NCBI GenBank assembly: GCA_963844635.1
Contig: CAWJPD010000008.1
Coordinates: forward strand, 496,001-560,000
Length of the DNA: 64,000 bases
Reading direction: 5' to 3'
Origin: JAJPKK01 sp963844635
GTDB lineage: Bacteria > Pseudomonadota > Alphaproteobacteria > Rhizobiales > Xanthobacteraceae
Part shown: in pieces, positions 62,850 through 64,000 of the stretch
Layout: each line of letters opens with the position of its first letter
Numbering within the stretch: position 1 is the stretch's first letter
Notes under the pieces: model-generated
The model's input: only the letters and a program-made list of their open reading frames with translations
Database searches by the model: none
Told to the model about the DNA's origin: nothing
Translations under genes and position numbers: made by a program

Positions 62850-63656
62850 TTGAGCACGAGCTATTCAGGACATTACCCGATCGAAGACCGCGTCGGCGAG
62901 ATCCAGCGGTTGCGGTTGCAGTCGTCCGCAATGGTGCCCGACGCCAATGCCATGCTGGATCGGTTCGGGCCAATGGGCGGCTGGACTTGCCTCGACATCG
63001 GCTGCGGACCGGGCGGAATCACCGATCTGCTCAGCGAGCGCGTCGGACCGGCCGGTCGTGTCGTCGGCCTCGACATGAATGCGGCTTTTCTGGAGAGCGC
63101 GCGCAAGGATGCGCCTCCTAACGTCGAATTCCGGCTCGGCGACGCCTACGCAGCGGACCTGCCCGCCGGCACTTTTGATCTCGTTCACATGCGCTTCGTC
63201 GCAAGTACGGCAGGACATCCCGAGGGTCTGCTCGAGGAGGCGATGCGCCTCGCCCGCAAGGGCGGCATCGTGGCGCTGCAAGAGCCGGACGGCTCGACGC
63301 TCAATTGCTATCCTCCACATCGGGCCTGGAAAAAATTGAAACGCGCGGAGTTGGGTGCCTTCAAGGGGGTGGGCGCCGATCTCGAACTTGCACGAAAGCT
63401 TTATTTTCTGGCCCGGAAGTCTGGCCTTCGCGAGGTCGAGTACCGCACCGGCCTGCTTGCCGTGCGGTCCGGTGATCCGATGGTCGACTACCTGCCCGCG
63501 GTCATTGAATCGCTACGCGGGACCATTCTCGAACTCGGCCTGATGACAGCGGGCGATCTTAACTCGGCCCTCGCCGAGTGTCGAAAGCACCTCGGACAAC
63601 CGGACACCAGCTTCACGATGTTTACACTGGCACAGGTGTGGGGCCGAAGCAGTTGA
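62850..63656 (+). CDS. SAM-dependent class I methyltransferase
   Basis: 268 residues. Motif I is TCLDIGCGPGGITDLL, the acidic motif follows as VVGLDMNAAFLESAR, then FRLGDAYAADLP and FDLVHMRFVAS. The N-terminus MSTSYSGHYPIEDRVGEIQR resembles a group of UbiE-like methyltransferases of unknown substrate. The start is TTG 62850 with GGCGAG just upstream. It is a single gene divergent from the CMD-like gene. Confidence 0.85.
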   Translation: MSTSYSGHYPIEDRVGEIQRLRLQSSAMVPDANAMLDRFGPMGGWTCLDIGCGPGGITDLLSERVGPAGRVVGLDMNAAFLESARKDAPPNVEFRLGDAYAADLPAGTFDLVHMRFVASTAGHPEGLLEEAMRLARKGGIVALQEPDGSTLNCYPPHRAWKKLKRAELGAFKGVGADLELARKLYFLARKSGLREVEYRTGLLAVRSGDPMVDYLPAVIESLRGTILELGLMTAGDLNSALAECRKHLGQPDTSFTMFTLAQVWGRSS

Positions 63657-63739
63657 CGGATAAGCAGCGCCTACTCCGATTGCCGGAGATTCCAGTCGTC
63701 GCAACGGCCTCTCCCAGTCTCGGTCAAGTCGAAGAATAG

Positions 63740-63833
63740 GCGCATGATCCCGAAGAGTTGCAGACTGTTCAGACAAAGATCATGCGCAAGATCAAAATAA
63801 GCCGACCGGAAGGAGGCGGCGAGCATTCTGATA
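63740..63833 (-). repeat. Dispersed palindromic element
   Basis: On the plus strand: GCGCATGATCCCGAAGAGTT, GCAGACTGTTCAGACAAAGA and TCATGCGCAAGATCAAAATA, then a diverged left block GGAGGCGGCGAGCATTC. It is the reverse orientation of the copies at 42.7 and 47.3 kb. Confidence 0.78.
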
Positions 63834-64000
63834 GTCATCAGGGCGAGGTCAAAATCGCGGTCCTTGTTCTTTTCTTTTGCGATGCGGTGCCTCCATCGCT
63901 GCATCGCCAACATGCTTCCGTCCACGAGCAAGCGAGGTTTGGCTAAAAAAAGGGCGTGACCGAACGGAAACATTGGGACAATATACCTGCCGGAAGCATG

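Noticed and set aside
63671..63973. 100-codon minus-strand frame at the window end
   Set aside because: About a third of it is translated palindromic element and the rest matches nothing I recognise. A gene entering from outside the window cannot be excluded.

Overview
The window is a high-GC alphaproteobacterial chromosome segment. Gene content (ppiD next to trpE, IalB-family proteins, tripartite tricarboxylate transporters, HspQ, a PleC-like PAS kinase, BluB/CobS/CobL/CobE) and the style of its intergenic palindromes point to Hyphomicrobiales near Bradyrhizobiaceae/Xanthobacteraceae. This is inferred from families I recognise; no search was run.

Layout. 0-6.2 kb: the end of a peptidoglycan-binding protein, an orphan ureC-ureE-ureF set, an acyl-CoA synthetase and a secreted protein. 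6.4-9.1 kb: a biliverdin-forming heme oxygenase and a tandem pair of papain-like proteins. 9.1-15 kb: trpE, ppiD and a YejA-like binding protein. 15-18.6 kb: an IalB gene, its broken copy, hspQ and a malyl-CoA-lyase-like gene. 18.9-26.3 kb: a broken MFS carrier, a quinone reductase, an IS630 copy, secreted proteins and a cyclic-nucleotide-binding protein. 26.5-31.4 kb: a GldF/GldG-type ABC exporter operon with a DUF4340 protein. 31.6-37 kb: a TIR/FGE gene remnant, a pentapeptide protein, an SDR and a tctCBA transporter. 37-43.9 kb: a hybrid PAS kinase, pepN and a zinc alcohol dehydrogenase. 44-51.4 kb: cobE-cobL, a cytochrome b/molybdoenzyme pair, leuB, a broken TctC, and cobS-bluB. 51.7-57 kb: an esterase-like hydrolase and a sulfatase cut off by two abutting IS630-family elements, one carrying a divergent HTH gene. 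57.4-61.5 kb: a periplasmic molybdenum hydroxylase (2Fe-2S subunit, Mo subunit, triheme cytochrome c). The end holds a carboxymuconolactone-decarboxylase-like gene and a methyltransferase.

Two things dominate the non-coding DNA. One is a family of about 100-bp elements whose 3' half is a strong palindrome (ten palindromic units). The other is a roughly 101-bp terminal-inverted-repeat element (three copies). One copy of the latter is split by a copy of the former, and two of the three end exactly at a stop codon.

About a dozen otherwise well-conserved genes carry single-base indels, mostly insertions, sometimes in compensating pairs. I cannot tell from one sequence whether this is real gene decay or residual assembly error, so these are listed as pseudogenes with that caveat. 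No tRNA, rRNA, CRISPR array, prophage or obvious defence island was seen.
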